DNA of 64,000 nt from contig NZ_CP150274.1 of the NCBI RefSeq assembly GCF_037977055.1, positions 1,426,001 to 1,490,000 on the forward strand, read 5' to 3'. This document shows positions 28,292 through 36,814 of this stretch, one piece after another. The translations under genes were made by a program, and so were the position numbers. Positions within the stretch are counted from its first letter, which is position 1. The number at the start of each line of letters is the position of its first letter. The notes beneath the pieces were generated by a model, which was given only the letters and a program-made list of their open reading frames with translations, did not search any database and had not been told where the DNA came from. The DNA comes from Paenibacillus sp. FSL K6-1096. Its GTDB lineage: Bacteria; Bacillota; Bacilli; Paenibacillales; Paenibacillaceae.

Positions 28292-30730
28292 TTAACTTTG
28301 ATCAAGCAATGCCTGCTCTTTGTCTTTATCCAATAGAACAATAATCGCCGGAAGGACAATCAAGGTGCTGAGCAGGCACAGTAACGTATCCAGCACAGTA
28401 GTCACCCCAAAAAGCTTAACCACTTCAAAGTTAGTAAACATCAGTGCGCTGAAGCCGCCTACGACAGTGAGACCCGAAGCTGTAACCGCCCGCCCTACTT
28501 TTGTCATCGCCGTAATTATAGCTGCCTTTATATCCAATCCGTTGGCTTTCTCTTCCAGATACCGTTCCATGAACAGGATTGTGAATTCTGTACCAATGCC
28601 CAGCACAAGCGCACCAAGAACAGCGGTTAGCGGGTTGATATCTATACCCAGTATGAAGAGCAATGCTGTCGACCAGCCATTAACCAGGATGATAGGTAGA
28701 ATCGGGAAAAAGGCCCGCTTTAAATTACGGTACACAAAAAACAGTCCTGCCATAATAGCCAGTAATCCGGAAAATAACGATGTGTGCCGGCTATCCGTCA
28801 GACCATTCAGAGCTTTGACCTGCAGCACTTGAATACCCACGGAATGGGCACGGACTCCATCAGGAAGATTGCTATAGTTCTCTAAGCGGCTAAGCAGCTG
28901 CTCTTGGTCCTGCGTACTGATATTATCTATAGTAAAACGGATATGAGCCATTCTCCGGTCCTCCGACAAATACGGAGCCGTCATCTCAGTGGGAAGCTGA
29001 GCCAGAATCTTCGCTATCGTAGCTGAATCAGCTGTGACAACCTCCGGCTGGATTGCAGACATGGCATTAATGATACTTGAGCTTCCCTGTATCTCCGGAT
29101 TCCCGGTAACGGCCTGCTTTTGGAACATATCCATCCACTGTATAATTTCCGGCTCTGTCACATCCTGTGCTTCGATCATCCAATCCAGGGTCAAGGAGTT
29201 GTCCATCACCTCGCGGATCTCATTCAATTCAACCAGAGCAGGCACCTTTTGCGGCATGAGCTTCTCAATGTTACTCTCCACATTCAGTTTGTGATCCACA
29301 CTGAAGCCTGCAATAGCCACGATAAGGGGAAGGATCAGCATCGCTTTGGGATGCTCGATTACGTACTTCGCCAAGCCACCAAGGGCGCGTTCGACCACAT
29401 TGTCAGCTTTTCCTGTACGCAGCTTGATGCCCTTCCGGTCTCTAAGAATAAGCAGGGGAAGGAGGAGACCAAGACTCACCGCGTACATGATACATACGCC
29501 AATTGCCAGCATTAGGCCAAAGTCCTTGATCATCGGCATCTCCGAAAATAGCAGGGTCAGGAAACCCGCAGACATAATGATGACCGCTATACCCACAGCA
29601 GGAGCCATATGTCTTACCGCAGCAGCCATTGCTTTGGGTGAATCCCCTTTTTTGACCAATTCCTCTTCGTAGCGGTTATGGAACTGCAGTGCAAAGTCTG
29701 TCCCCAGACCGATCAGGATAGGTAACAGCGCCATTGTTGCTATGCTCAGCGGCATACCGATGTAGCCCATCAAGCCGAACACCCACACCATTCCTACCAT
29801 AACCACAGGTAACGACAGCAAACGCCAGCGGACCGGGAATATAAGCAGCAGCACGATGATCATTAAGATTATAACGGTCAGCAGCATAGTAACAATATCT
29901 TTCGAGATGAAGTCGTCTATGGTTTTGGAAATGGCAGGTATTCCGGAAAATAAAGAATGGGTTTCAGCAATGGAATGCTCCGCAATGATCAGTTCCAGCT
30001 GATCGGTCGCATCCGACATTTCTTGTAAGCTCAAACCGCTCTCCAGCTGGATATTAAATAGAACACTGTGGCCATTCTCGGAAAGCAGCTGGGCAACGGC
30101 TGTTTGCGGTGCACCTGACTCATCAAATAGCGCATAGCGCACAAAAGCCTCATTCGTTGAAGCCAATCCGCCAATCTCGTTCATTTGACGGATTTGTTCT
30201 CCATATTGAGCAGCGATGGCCTGTTCTGCCTGCTGTTTGGCGGCATCGGCTGCCTGCGCTTGTTGCTTCTCATCTCCCCCTTTATTCTTTACAGCAGCCG
30301 TTGCCTCCGTCATAGCTTGCTGAATTTGCAGGGACATTTGTTCTTGGAGTTGACTCGATTGCTGCTCAGCCTGCCGGGCATACACCTCGGCGATCGATAC
30401 CGGGCTGGTCACGGAGAAGACCCTGTCACCCGCGGCAAGCTCCTGCTGAAGACTGTTCAGCGTCGATAGTATGTCGTGATTCAACAGCAGATTGTCACTT
30501 CCGCGCAGCAGCAATACGAGACTCTCTCCCCCGAATTGCCGCTGAAAGCGGTCATTGTGAATGGACACCGGCGAATCCTTGGACAACAGCATATCCACAT
30601 TCGTTTTTACCTCAATACGGGTTAATCCATACCCCATTCCTCCAGTAATCAATGCCATAATGATCACAATCGGAGTAGCCCGTCTCGTGATCAGCATTCC
30701 TGCGTTATGAAAAAGATTCTTCAGAAACAA
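28292..30730 (-). CDS. MMPL/RND-family membrane transporter (HAE3-like)
   Basis: About 812 residues with the duplicated layout of RND-type exporters: TM1 (~VIIMALITGGMGYGL), a large extracellular loop rich in Gln/Ala coiled-coil sequence, five spans, a second single span (AMLILPLIVAIAGF), a second loop, and five more spans. Motifs GTDFALQFHNRYEEEL and GTEFTILFMERYLEEK are typical of the family. The frame opens with TTG at 30763, but GGAGTGAG precedes the TTG at 30730 by about eight bases, giving a better start. It is the last gene of a minus-strand operon with a UbiB-like kinase, a phasin-like protein and a patatin. Lipid or hydrophobic cargo is likely but unproven. Confidence 0.85.
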   Translation of the reverse strand: MFLKNLFHNAGMLITRRATPIVIIMALITGGMGYGLTRIEVKTNVDMLLSKDSPVSIHNDRFQRQFGGESLVLLLRGSDNLLLNHDILSTLNSLQQELAAGDRVFSVTSPVSIAEVYARQAEQQSSQLQEQMSLQIQQAMTEATAAVKNKGGDEKQQAQAADAAKQQAEQAIAAQYGEQIRQMNEIGGLASTNEAFVRYALFDESGAPQTAVAQLLSENGHSVLFNIQLESGLSLQEMSDATDQLELIIAEHSIAETHSLFSGIPAISKTIDDFISKDIVTMLLTVIILMIIVLLLIFPVRWRLLSLPVVMVGMVWVFGLMGYIGMPLSIATMALLPILIGLGTDFALQFHNRYEEELVKKGDSPKAMAAAVRHMAPAVGIAVIIMSAGFLTLLFSEMPMIKDFGLMLAIGVCIMYAVSLGLLLPLLILRDRKGIKLRTGKADNVVERALGGLAKYVIEHPKAMLILPLIVAIAGFSVDHKLNVESNIEKLMPQKVPALVELNEIREVMDNSLTLDWMIEAQDVTEPEIIQWMDMFQKQAVTGNPEIQGSSSIINAMSAIQPEVVTADSATIAKILAQLPTEMTAPYLSEDRRMAHIRFTIDNISTQDQEQLLSRLENYSNLPDGVRAHSVGIQVLQVKALNGLTDSRHTSLFSGLLAIMAGLFFVYRNLKRAFFPILPIILVNGWSTALLFILGIDINPLTAVLGALVLGIGTEFTILFMERYLEEKANGLDIKAAIITAMTKVGRAVTASGLTVVGGFSALMFTNFEVVKLFGVTTVLDTLLCLLSTLIVLPAIIVLLDKDKEQALLDQS

Positions 30731-30759
30731 TTCTCTCACTCCAATTCTATTGTCTTCAC

Positions 30760-30777
30760 ACAAAAAACCAAAAAACT
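30760..30777. repeat. Poly-T/GG repeat (GTTTTTTGGTTTTTT type) between the ABC1-kinase and MMPL genes
   Basis: The plus strand reads CAAAAAACCAAAAAAC, the complement of the (GGTTTTTT)n array at 34360-34405, and it stands at the other end of the same operon in inverted orientation. It may be a shared operator or a curved-DNA element (inference). Confidence 0.4.
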
Positions 30778-30791
30778 AGCCATAACGCGAC

Positions 30792-32450
30792 TTAAAAGCG
30801 ACCTGAGCGAAAGATGGAATACAGCAGCCAGGCGAACATTAACAGTGAGATCACGATTGCGGTTTCCAGTACCGGAAGCCTCCAGAGTATTGTTGGTACC
30901 CCATTGATGGAATAGCCTATAATCAGGCCGAGCAGCACAAGGCTTAGCGCAAGCAGAACTATACTGAAGGACATCTGATTGCTGATCCGGTCCAGCTTCT
31001 TCATGAGCTGCTCAAGCTGTGGAGAGACTACCTCCACCTGCACCTTCCCCTTGTTTAACATTGCAGTTATACGTTTCATTGTTATAGGCAGCTCGCCCAT
31101 AATCTGCAGATAATCCGGGACACCCTCAAATGTATTTTTCAAAAAACCCCAGGGGCTCAGCCGTTCCAGATACAGCCTTCTTCCGATCGGCTCTGCCACA
31201 TGCAGCATACTGAAATCCGGGTCCAGCTCAGCAACTACTCCTTCTGTAGTAAGAATGGCTTTGCCAACCATCGTTAACTCGGAAGGAACACGTATCCCAT
31301 GCTTGAACGCCACGCCAAACAAATCATTCAGCATATCTCCCAAGCGCACATCTTTAAGCGGAATATCGTAGAACTTCAGCCGCATCTCCTCTACATCTAT
31401 GTACAGCTTATCCCGGTCCACCTTCTCAGGGATCATGCCGAGCTGTTCGATGGCACGCATTACGCCTTTGGAGCTTCTGTTCCGCAGAGCGATGATGAAG
31501 GAAGCGAAATGCTTCTGGGTATGCGCAGATAACCGTCCAACCATCCCGAAATCCAGCAACGCAATCTCTTCCCCGGAGAGAACGAGAATATTGCCAGGGT
31601 GGGGATCGGCATGAAATACACCGTCAACGAGTATTTGCTGAAAAATAGCACCTGCGAGCCGTTCAGCCACTACACAGGTCCGTATCCCCTCTTCACTCAG
31701 CTGCTCCACATTCGATAAGCGTATACCTTCGATATATTCCATGGTCAATACCCTTTTGCTGGAATACGGCCGGTACACGGCCGGAATGCGCAGATGGCTC
31801 TTCCTGCCCGCCGTGCGGGCAAAGTGTTCCAGATGAGCAGCCTCCTGGCTATAATCAAGCTCGGCAAGCAGTCCTCTGCCCAGCTCCTCCACCACCTCGG
31901 TCAGGCTGTAGCTGGCCATCCAGCTGCCCCGGCGGTCAGCCAGCCGCGCCAGATCTGCCAGGATATCCAGATCTGTCTCGACCAGCGCGGAAAGCTGCGG
32001 CCGCTGAATCTTCACCGCCACTTCCTTGCCATCTGCCAGAACTGCACGATGAACCTGTCCTATCGAGGCGGAAGCCATAGGTACGGGCTCAAACGAGCGA
32101 AAGAGCTGTGAGACCGGAGCTCCCAATTCCTCTTCAATGACTCTCGATACATCGGCATACGGAAACGGAGGCACTGCATCCTGAAGCTTGATCAGCTCCT
32201 TCACAACAGGTTGCGGAACCAGATCCGGCCGGGTGCTGGCCAGTTGTCCCAGCTTGATGAATGTAGTACCCAGCTCTTCCAGCAGCAGGCGGATATGCTT
32301 GCCTGCACCCGGCCAATCCGTTTCACTTGCTGCAGAAACACCGTCTGCTCCAATGCTGCTGTGGACAATGAATCCGAATCCGCTGCGGGCGATTGCGGAC
32401 GTAATCGTCCGGTAACGCTGCAATTGTCTGAACCTTTTTTGTACCCCCAA
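30792..32450 (-). CDS. ABC1/UbiB/AarF-family protein kinase-like protein
   Basis: A 552-residue protein with the atypical kinase-like fold of the UbiB family. The KxGQ-type motif is present (FIKLGQLASTRPDLVP, ~residues 60-76), as are the Ala-rich nucleotide loop (MASASIGQVHRA), DPHPGN (HADPHPGNILVL) and the metal-binding DFG (LLDFGMVGRL). Two C-terminal hydrophobic segments anchor it to the membrane. Members assist isoprenoid-quinone or lipid handling, apparently as ATPases. The start codon is TTG at 32450 with GGGGTG upstream. It lies between phasin-like and MMPL genes in the operon. Confidence 0.9.
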   Translation of the reverse strand: MGVQKRFRQLQRYRTITSAIARSGFGFIVHSSIGADGVSAASETDWPGAGKHIRLLLEELGTTFIKLGQLASTRPDLVPQPVVKELIKLQDAVPPFPYADVSRVIEEELGAPVSQLFRSFEPVPMASASIGQVHRAVLADGKEVAVKIQRPQLSALVETDLDILADLARLADRRGSWMASYSLTEVVEELGRGLLAELDYSQEAAHLEHFARTAGRKSHLRIPAVYRPYSSKRVLTMEYIEGIRLSNVEQLSEEGIRTCVVAERLAGAIFQQILVDGVFHADPHPGNILVLSGEEIALLDFGMVGRLSAHTQKHFASFIIALRNRSSKGVMRAIEQLGMIPEKVDRDKLYIDVEEMRLKFYDIPLKDVRLGDMLNDLFGVAFKHGIRVPSELTMVGKAILTTEGVVAELDPDFSMLHVAEPIGRRLYLERLSPWGFLKNTFEGVPDYLQIMGELPITMKRITAMLNKGKVQVEVVSPQLEQLMKKLDRISNQMSFSIVLLALSLVLLGLIIGYSINGVPTILWRLPVLETAIVISLLMFAWLLYSIFRSGRF

Positions 32451-32463
32451 TCAAGCACCCCCA

Positions 32464-32766
32464 TTAGATATGTAGATCTTTTTGGTGCTCTAGTGCAAGC
32501 ACACGAAGCTTCAACTGCCCAAGCTCCTCCAAGACCGCCTGGTTGTGTTCGGACCATAGCGCCTGAACCTGTCCGGTAATCCGCGCTTCCATCCGCTGCT
32601 CCTCTGCCTCCTTGCGGTGAATGAGCTTATCTGCCAGGGAACGGGCCTCTTGACGGCTCACCTCTCCTTTTTTGACTAATTCCCCGACGGTTAGTTCAAT
32701 TTGTTCTTTCCCCGCAGCCGCCAGGCCAATCCCCAGCATTATCGCTTTATCTAATGTTGTTCTCAT
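32464..32766 (-). CDS. Phasin-like small helical protein
   Basis: A 100-residue, mostly helical protein (AIMLGIGLAAAGKEQIE, then a Glu/Lys/Arg-rich coiled coil ending in LKLRVLALEHQ). It resembles the small phasin/PhaF-like proteins often encoded next to ABC1 kinases in Gram-positives, which coat lipid or polyester surfaces or bind membranes. The ATG at 32766 has GGAG upstream. It lies 22 bases after the patatin gene and 13 bases before the ABC1 gene, so it is clearly part of the operon. No polyhydroxyalkanoate synthase is seen in the window. Confidence 0.65.
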   Translation of the reverse strand: MRTTLDKAIMLGIGLAAAGKEQIELTVGELVKKGEVSRQEARSLADKLIHRKEAEEQRMEARITGQVQALWSEHNQAVLEELGQLKLRVLALEHQKDLHI

Positions 32767-32788
32767 TCGTCTCCAGCTCCTTATAAGA

Positions 32789-33586
32789 TCATGATTTACT
32801 TGCTATACGAATTTGAATTTGATGCTTGAGCTCCTCCATGCTCTGTTCGGCAGCCTCCTCTCCCGCTCGGATACATTCCTGTGTCTTGGTAAAGTCAAAG
32901 GCTGCATAGGAGCCAACGTCAGGCCGGATCACATAATCCGCCAGCTTCAGGCTTGCATGTTTACGCTCGGCCGTCATTAGACTATACGAGCGGTAGACCA
33001 CTTCGAACATATTGCGCGGCGGCTTATTCTCATGCTCTCTCGCCACGTCCACAGCAATCACATAATCGATATCCCCGCCCAGCACCTCCTCCACCGGCAG
33101 GTTGTTCAATACCCCGCCGTCCACAAGCATTTGATCCCCAGCCATCAGCGGTGCAAAAACACCTGGAAATGCGGTGGTAGCACGGAGTGCAACGCCCAGC
33201 TCACCTTCATCCAGCACCACCTGCTTGCCCCGAATCAGATCTACGGCAATCGCTCTGAATTCCACCGGAAATTGTTCGATTCGCAGGTCATGCTTACCGC
33301 GGCTCTGCAGCAATTCGTTGATTGTATGATGGACCGTATTGCCGGCAAACAAGCCCCTGTGCCGGATTCCTATATCCAGCAAACGGTATTTCGGTGTTCT
33401 TAGCAGCAGCTGTTCAATATCCCCGGCAGAGATGCCTGCTGCATATAGGCCCCCAATGGCCCCGCCCATGCTTGTGCCGGCAATCCGGTCTATCCGGATA
33501 CCATGTCTCTCAAAAGCCTTCAATACGCCCAGATGCGCCAGCCCCCTGACGGCTCCGCCGCCCAATGCAAGTCCTGTTCTCCCCAT
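32789..33586 (-). CDS. Patatin-like phospholipase (RssA/YlbK type)
   Basis: A 265-residue lipid acyl hydrolase. The oxyanion-hole motif LGGGAVRGLAHLG is at residues ~8-20, the nucleophile elbow GTSMGG (Ser near residue 39) follows, and the catalytic DGG of DGGVLNN is near residue 156. The frame is open to 33604, but GTGGAGTG lies before the ATG at 33586 (MGRTG), which places the oxyanion motif at the very N-terminus as usual. No signal peptide. Its place with ABC1, phasin-like and MMPL genes suggests membrane-lipid turnover. Confidence 0.9.
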   Translation of the reverse strand: MGRTGLALGGGAVRGLAHLGVLKAFERHGIRIDRIAGTSMGGAIGGLYAAGISAGDIEQLLLRTPKYRLLDIGIRHRGLFAGNTVHHTINELLQSRGKHDLRIEQFPVEFRAIAVDLIRGKQVVLDEGELGVALRATTAFPGVFAPLMAGDQMLVDGGVLNNLPVEEVLGGDIDYVIAVDVAREHENKPPRNMFEVVYRSYSLMTAERKHASLKLADYVIRPDVGSYAAFDFTKTQECIRAGEEAAEQSMEELKHQIQIRIASKS

Positions 33587-33652
33587 ATGGCACTCCACTT
33601 CCATCCGGATTTATTTTAATAAGTCACAAAAGACCCAAAAACTCAAAAAGCA

Positions 33653-33676
33653 GAAGCTTTGTCAAGCTAAAGCTTC
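33653..33676 (-). terminator. Possible terminator at the end of the HTH regulator gene
   Basis: GAAGCTTT pairs with AAAGCTTC, and on the minus strand the stem is followed by TGCTTTTTGAGTTTTT. The stem overlaps the end of the regulator gene (stop near 33662). It may reduce read-through into the patatin gene. Confidence 0.5.
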
Positions 33677-34339
33677 GTGCAGCAGATCCAACAAGCGTTG
33701 TTGGTCTTGACTCGACAGCTGATCCATGATGCGGAGAAATTCGGATACCAGCTCTGTGAATTCGTCCCCAAGCTCGTCATTGATGGCTTGAATAACCGTC
33801 CCGAGAACCGTTCCGACAAACATCAGCATTCCGTTCTCTCTCTTCGGTGTTTTGGAGACCACAAGACGGATCAGCATTTCAGTTCTACCGCCCAGCTTCT
33901 TCACATAGACCAGCAGCAGTCCGAGAATATAGCCGCAGAATTCAATGCTGGATGACTTGGAAGGAATTTCGTTCATCATTCTTTGAATCAGGTCGTTAAC
34001 ATTGCCATTCTTTACGCTTTGGAGCAGATTGCGGATATGGGCCACCGTCTGCTCCCAGTCCGCCGGATTTAAGGAATCGCTCAAATTTTGTTTGAACAGG
34101 TCGGACGCCTTGACGGTTGGAGCAAACACTACCTGAGAACGTCCGGTGTCCTTGGAGTTCACTTCATAGCTGCGGGTTACAAACCCGAGCTTTTCGATTT
34201 CCTTCAGCATATCATAAGCCGTCCATTTACTGACTCCGAGTGAACGGGCCAACGTCTCATAATGAATCGGCAGGCTGGTGCGCTGATACAGTTCAACCAG
34301 CTGCCCCAATAATTGCAGCCGTCGTTTTGTAAGTGGCAT
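33662..34339 (-). CDS. HTH transcriptional regulator (winged-helix N-terminal domain), probable operon regulator
   Basis: A 225-residue protein. An N-terminal winged helix-turn-helix is visible at residues ~15-60 (YETLARSLGVSKWTAYDMLKEIEKLGFV), followed by a helical C-terminal domain I do not recognise (LNPADWEQTVAHIRNLL...IPSKSSSIEFCGYILGLLLVYV). The ATG at 34339 has GAGGTG upstream. It is the first gene of the operon with patatin, phasin-like, ABC1 and MMPL genes, so it probably controls them. The (GGTTTTTT)n array directly upstream is a candidate site. Confidence 0.7.
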   Translation of the reverse strand: MPLTKRRLQLLGQLVELYQRTSLPIHYETLARSLGVSKWTAYDMLKEIEKLGFVTRSYEVNSKDTGRSQVVFAPTVKASDLFKQNLSDSLNPADWEQTVAHIRNLLQSVKNGNVNDLIQRMMNEIPSKSSSIEFCGYILGLLLVYVKKLGGRTEMLIRLVVSKTPKRENGMLMFVGTVLGTVIQAINDELGDEFTELVSEFLRIMDQLSSQDQQRLLDLLHEALA

Positions 34340-34357
34340 AGATGCACCTCGAGAATT

Positions 34358-34405
34358 TTTGTTTTTTGGTTTTTTGGTTTTTTGGTTTTTTGTGTTTTTT
34401 ATATT
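34358..34405. repeat. (GGTTTTTT)n tandem repeat upstream of the regulator operon
   Basis: About four units of GGTTTTTT stand just before the ribosome site of the regulator gene. The 8-bp period makes it a possible slippage tract and places the T-tracts out of phase with the helix. A shorter inverted copy is at 30760-30777. Confidence 0.7.
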
Positions 34406-34456
34406 ACCACTCCCTTCCTTCGTTCGTCAATCTAAGATTCACGGGCAGAAACGGCA

Positions 34457-34483
34457 AAGAACCCTCATTGGCTGAAGGTTCTT
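34457..34483 (-). terminator. Weak hairpin after the flotillin gene
   Basis: AAGAACC pairs with GGTTCTT around a 12-base loop. On the minus strand only three T follow, so it is a weak terminator at best, but it sits at the expected place after the flotillin stop. Confidence 0.5.
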
Positions 34484-34496
34484 AAACTCTCAAGTC

Positions 34497-35921
34497 CTAC
34501 CCTTGCTCCTTATCCCGGCCAAGCAGTCCGCTGAGCGCCTCAGTCACGTTCATGCCGGTAAGTGTCTGGGTCAGCTCTGGAACCTGGGCCATAATTTTGG
34601 CGATATCACCCGTAATCTTGTTCACGCCTGAAGAAGCGCCGTCCTGGGAGATGACCGTGATCTTGTCGACCTTGGCCAGCGGGGAGGCGATCTTGTCGGC
34701 CAGCTCCGGCAGAATCTTCAGGAATTCCACGGTCAGCGCCGCTTGCGTGAACTGCTTGTAGGCCTCCGCTTTCTTCTGCAAAGCTCCTGCTTCGGCTGCC
34801 CCGGCGAGCTGAACGATCTCCGCATTCGCCTTCCCTTTCGCCAGCTCTGCTTCCGCCGTTGCCAGCCCGCGCTTGGTCGTCGTGGCCGCTTCAGCTTCCG
34901 CCTCCAGAATCTGCCGCTGCTTGGCGGCTTCCGCTCTCATAATGGTCGCCTGATTCTCCGCCTGAGCCGGCTTGATCACTGTCGCCTCCAGCTCCTTCTG
35001 CTTCAGCTCAACTTCAATCTCGCGGACCGTCCGGTTGGCTTCGGCTTCCATTTGGGTGATTTTGACCTGCTCGGTGACCAGCGATTGCTTGATCTTGTTC
35101 TGTTGCAGTTCGTAAGCCAGATCCGCCTGCGCCTTCTTCACTTCGGTCTCCAGCTTGAAGTCGGCCTGCTTAATATTCAGCTCCTTCTCGAACAGGGATT
35201 CCTTCGCACGGGCTGCCGTTCCCGCTTCTATCGTCGCCTGGTGGGCATTGGCTTTGGCAATCGAGGATTCCTTCTCCGCCTCAGCCTGCTTGATCTGGAT
35301 GTCGCGCTCTGCCTCCGCTTTGGCAATGCTGGCATCACGGCGGATACGTTCAATCTCGGGTACCCCCATATTGTCGATGTACCCTTTGTCATCGGTAATC
35401 TTTTTGATGGTGAAGCTGACGACCTCCAGCCCCATTTTGTCGAGGTCCTCTGAGCAGGTCTCCCGCATCTTGCTGTTGATCTCATCCGGGGTCTTCAGAA
35501 TCGATTCGACCGACAGCTGGCCGATCAGTCCGCGCAGATGGCCTTCCACCGAATGCAGGATAATCGTCTCGCGGTCCTCCTCCGGCCGGTCAATGAACTG
35601 CTCGCTGGCGGTCAGGATTGCGGTGGGATCGCTTTTGATCTTAATCTGGGCGACGGCCTCCAGGTTGAGCTTGATGCCCTGCCGGGAGAACATGGCCTGC
35701 GCCGGAATGACATCGAAGCTCATCAGCATCATCGAGATGGTCTTATTGTTCTGAAAGCCGGGGATGACGAAGGTCCCGCCGCCTTGCACCACTCTTTTGC
35801 CGCCGAGGCCGTATACGATCATTGCCTGGTTGGGCGGTACCTTCTTATACGCGGTCACGATGCTGGACAGGACCAGCAGAATCACTACAACGATTGCTCC
35901 AGTAACATAGAGAATTAACAT
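34497..35921 (-). CDS. floT: Flotillin-like scaffold protein
   Basis: About 474 residues. The N-terminus is a membrane hairpin segment (LILYVTGAIVVVILLVLSSIV), followed by an SPFH/PHB domain to ~residue 200 (VPPNQAMIVYGLGGKRVV, QIKIKSDPTAILTASEQF) and a long Glu/Ala/Lys coiled coil with EA repeats (~200-400). This matches B. subtilis FloT/YuaG in length and layout. It organises membrane microdomains. The frame also allows a GTG at 35933, but GGGAG sits at the right distance before the ATG at 35921. It is encoded directly after an NfeD-like gene, its usual partner, downstream of a c-di-AMP riboswitch. Confidence 0.92.
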   Translation of the reverse strand: MLILYVTGAIVVVILLVLSSIVTAYKKVPPNQAMIVYGLGGKRVVQGGGTFVIPGFQNNKTISMMLMSFDVIPAQAMFSRQGIKLNLEAVAQIKIKSDPTAILTASEQFIDRPEEDRETIILHSVEGHLRGLIGQLSVESILKTPDEINSKMRETCSEDLDKMGLEVVSFTIKKITDDKGYIDNMGVPEIERIRRDASIAKAEAERDIQIKQAEAEKESSIAKANAHQATIEAGTAARAKESLFEKELNIKQADFKLETEVKKAQADLAYELQQNKIKQSLVTEQVKITQMEAEANRTVREIEVELKQKELEATVIKPAQAENQATIMRAEAAKQRQILEAEAEAATTTKRGLATAEAELAKGKANAEIVQLAGAAEAGALQKKAEAYKQFTQAALTVEFLKILPELADKIASPLAKVDKITVISQDGASSGVNKITGDIAKIMAQVPELTQTLTGMNVTEALSGLLGRDKEQG

Positions 35922-35936
35922 TAGCTCCGACACTCC

Positions 35937-36476
35937 CTATTCAATTTGTCCCATTTCCCGTTCAAAAAGCGTTACCGCTGCAAGCCCCTTCTCCACCCGC
36001 ACAATAATCACCCGGTCGCCCCGGTTCAGCTCCTGTCCGGGTTCAGCCCTTACGCCGATGGAGCGCATGGTGCCGAGCAGCACATATTTCATCTCCCCGA
36101 CGGCTCCGTCCGCTGCGGCGATGCTAATATATCCGAGCTGACCGGCCGGGTCATACTCCCATTCACTCATGCTGCTGTCGTACCGGGTCATGATCCGGGC
36201 CAGCACCGTATAGAGCAGAATGCCCGGCAGCAGGGCAATCACGGTGCAGACCAGCACCACTGGCAGCAATTGCATCCCGCTGAATTTTGTCAGCATGTAA
36301 CCCGTGCCGCCCCAGACGGTGACCGACACCATCAGCGGCAGAATCGGCAGTACCCCCGGCCCTCCGGCATCACTGCCACCCGCATGGATATGTCCCGCCA
36401 GGCCATGCCCGTGAATACTGCCGCTGAGCAGGAGCACCAGCCCCGCCCAGAAGCAGACGATGAATACAGTAGCGAT
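35937..36476 (-). CDS. NfeD-family membrane protein (YuaF-like), start probably non-canonical
   Basis: The C-terminus is an OB-fold-like domain (GTMRSIGVRAEPGQELNRGDRVIIVRVEKGLAAV) after several membrane spans, as in NfeD proteins that partner flotillins. The first standard codon in frame is GTG at 36437, with no ribosome site and in the middle of a hydrophobic helix. The frame stays open upstream through ATVFIVCFWAGLVLLL to a strong AAGGAGGGG at 36483-36491. ATC at 36476 is eight bases after AGGAGG, and ATT at 36482 is two after. A rare AUC/AUU start, or a base error, is therefore likely. An ECF-like GGAAAC-N16-CGGC pair near 36550-36585 is only suggestive of sigma-W control. Confidence 0.8.
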   Translation of the reverse strand: MATVFIVCFWAGLVLLLSGSIHGHGLAGHIHAGGSDAGGPGVLPILPLMVSVTVWGGTGYMLTKFSGMQLLPVVLVCTVIALLPGILLYTVLARIMTRYDSSMSEWEYDPAGQLGYISIAAADGAVGEMKYVLLGTMRSIGVRAEPGQELNRGDRVIIVRVEKGLAAVTLFEREMGQIE

Positions 36477-36580
36477 GGTAATCCCCTCCTTTCAGTGGAT
36501 TGTGGTGATGAGTCAAGTGATTAATTATTGTTGTTATAAGATGTTGTATTACTATCGCCGTTACTAATCCGCCTGGGTTT

Positions 36581-36598
36581 CCAAGCAGGACTGCTTGG
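36581..36598. other. Perfect short inverted repeat in the NfeD leader
   Basis: CCAAGCAG-GA-CTGCTTGG, an 8-bp perfect inverted repeat between the riboswitch terminator and the NfeD gene. It could be an operator or an RNA hairpin. Confidence 0.5.
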
Positions 36599-36752
36599 TT
36601 AGATGGGAGCGGAGGCGCAAGGTGGTTCGGGTGCACTAGTGCTCTTCATTAACTCTAACTCCCGTCCACTCTTCGCCCCCAGTAAACTTCCGGCTCCTTC
36701 CCCCCAGCCACTTCAAGCGCAACCTGAGGGCTTCCTCCCTTACCCGTACAGC

Positions 36753-36789
36753 AAAAAGACCACAGCAGCAACAGGGCTCTCCGTGGTCG
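36753..36789 (-). terminator. Expression-platform terminator of the c-di-AMP riboswitch
   Basis: On the minus strand GACCACGG...CTGTGGTC forms a stem followed by TTTTTG. It lies about 40 bases after the riboswitch aptamer and before the NfeD/flotillin genes, as in 'off' switches of this class. Confidence 0.8.
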
Positions 36790-36814
36790 GTTAATCGATC
36801 ATGGCGCTCATCCT

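Noticed and set aside
36370..36636. 88-codon minus-strand frame overlapping the NfeD start
   Set aside because: Its only support is openness; the overlapping frame gives a proper NfeD protein with a membrane segment and ribosome site.
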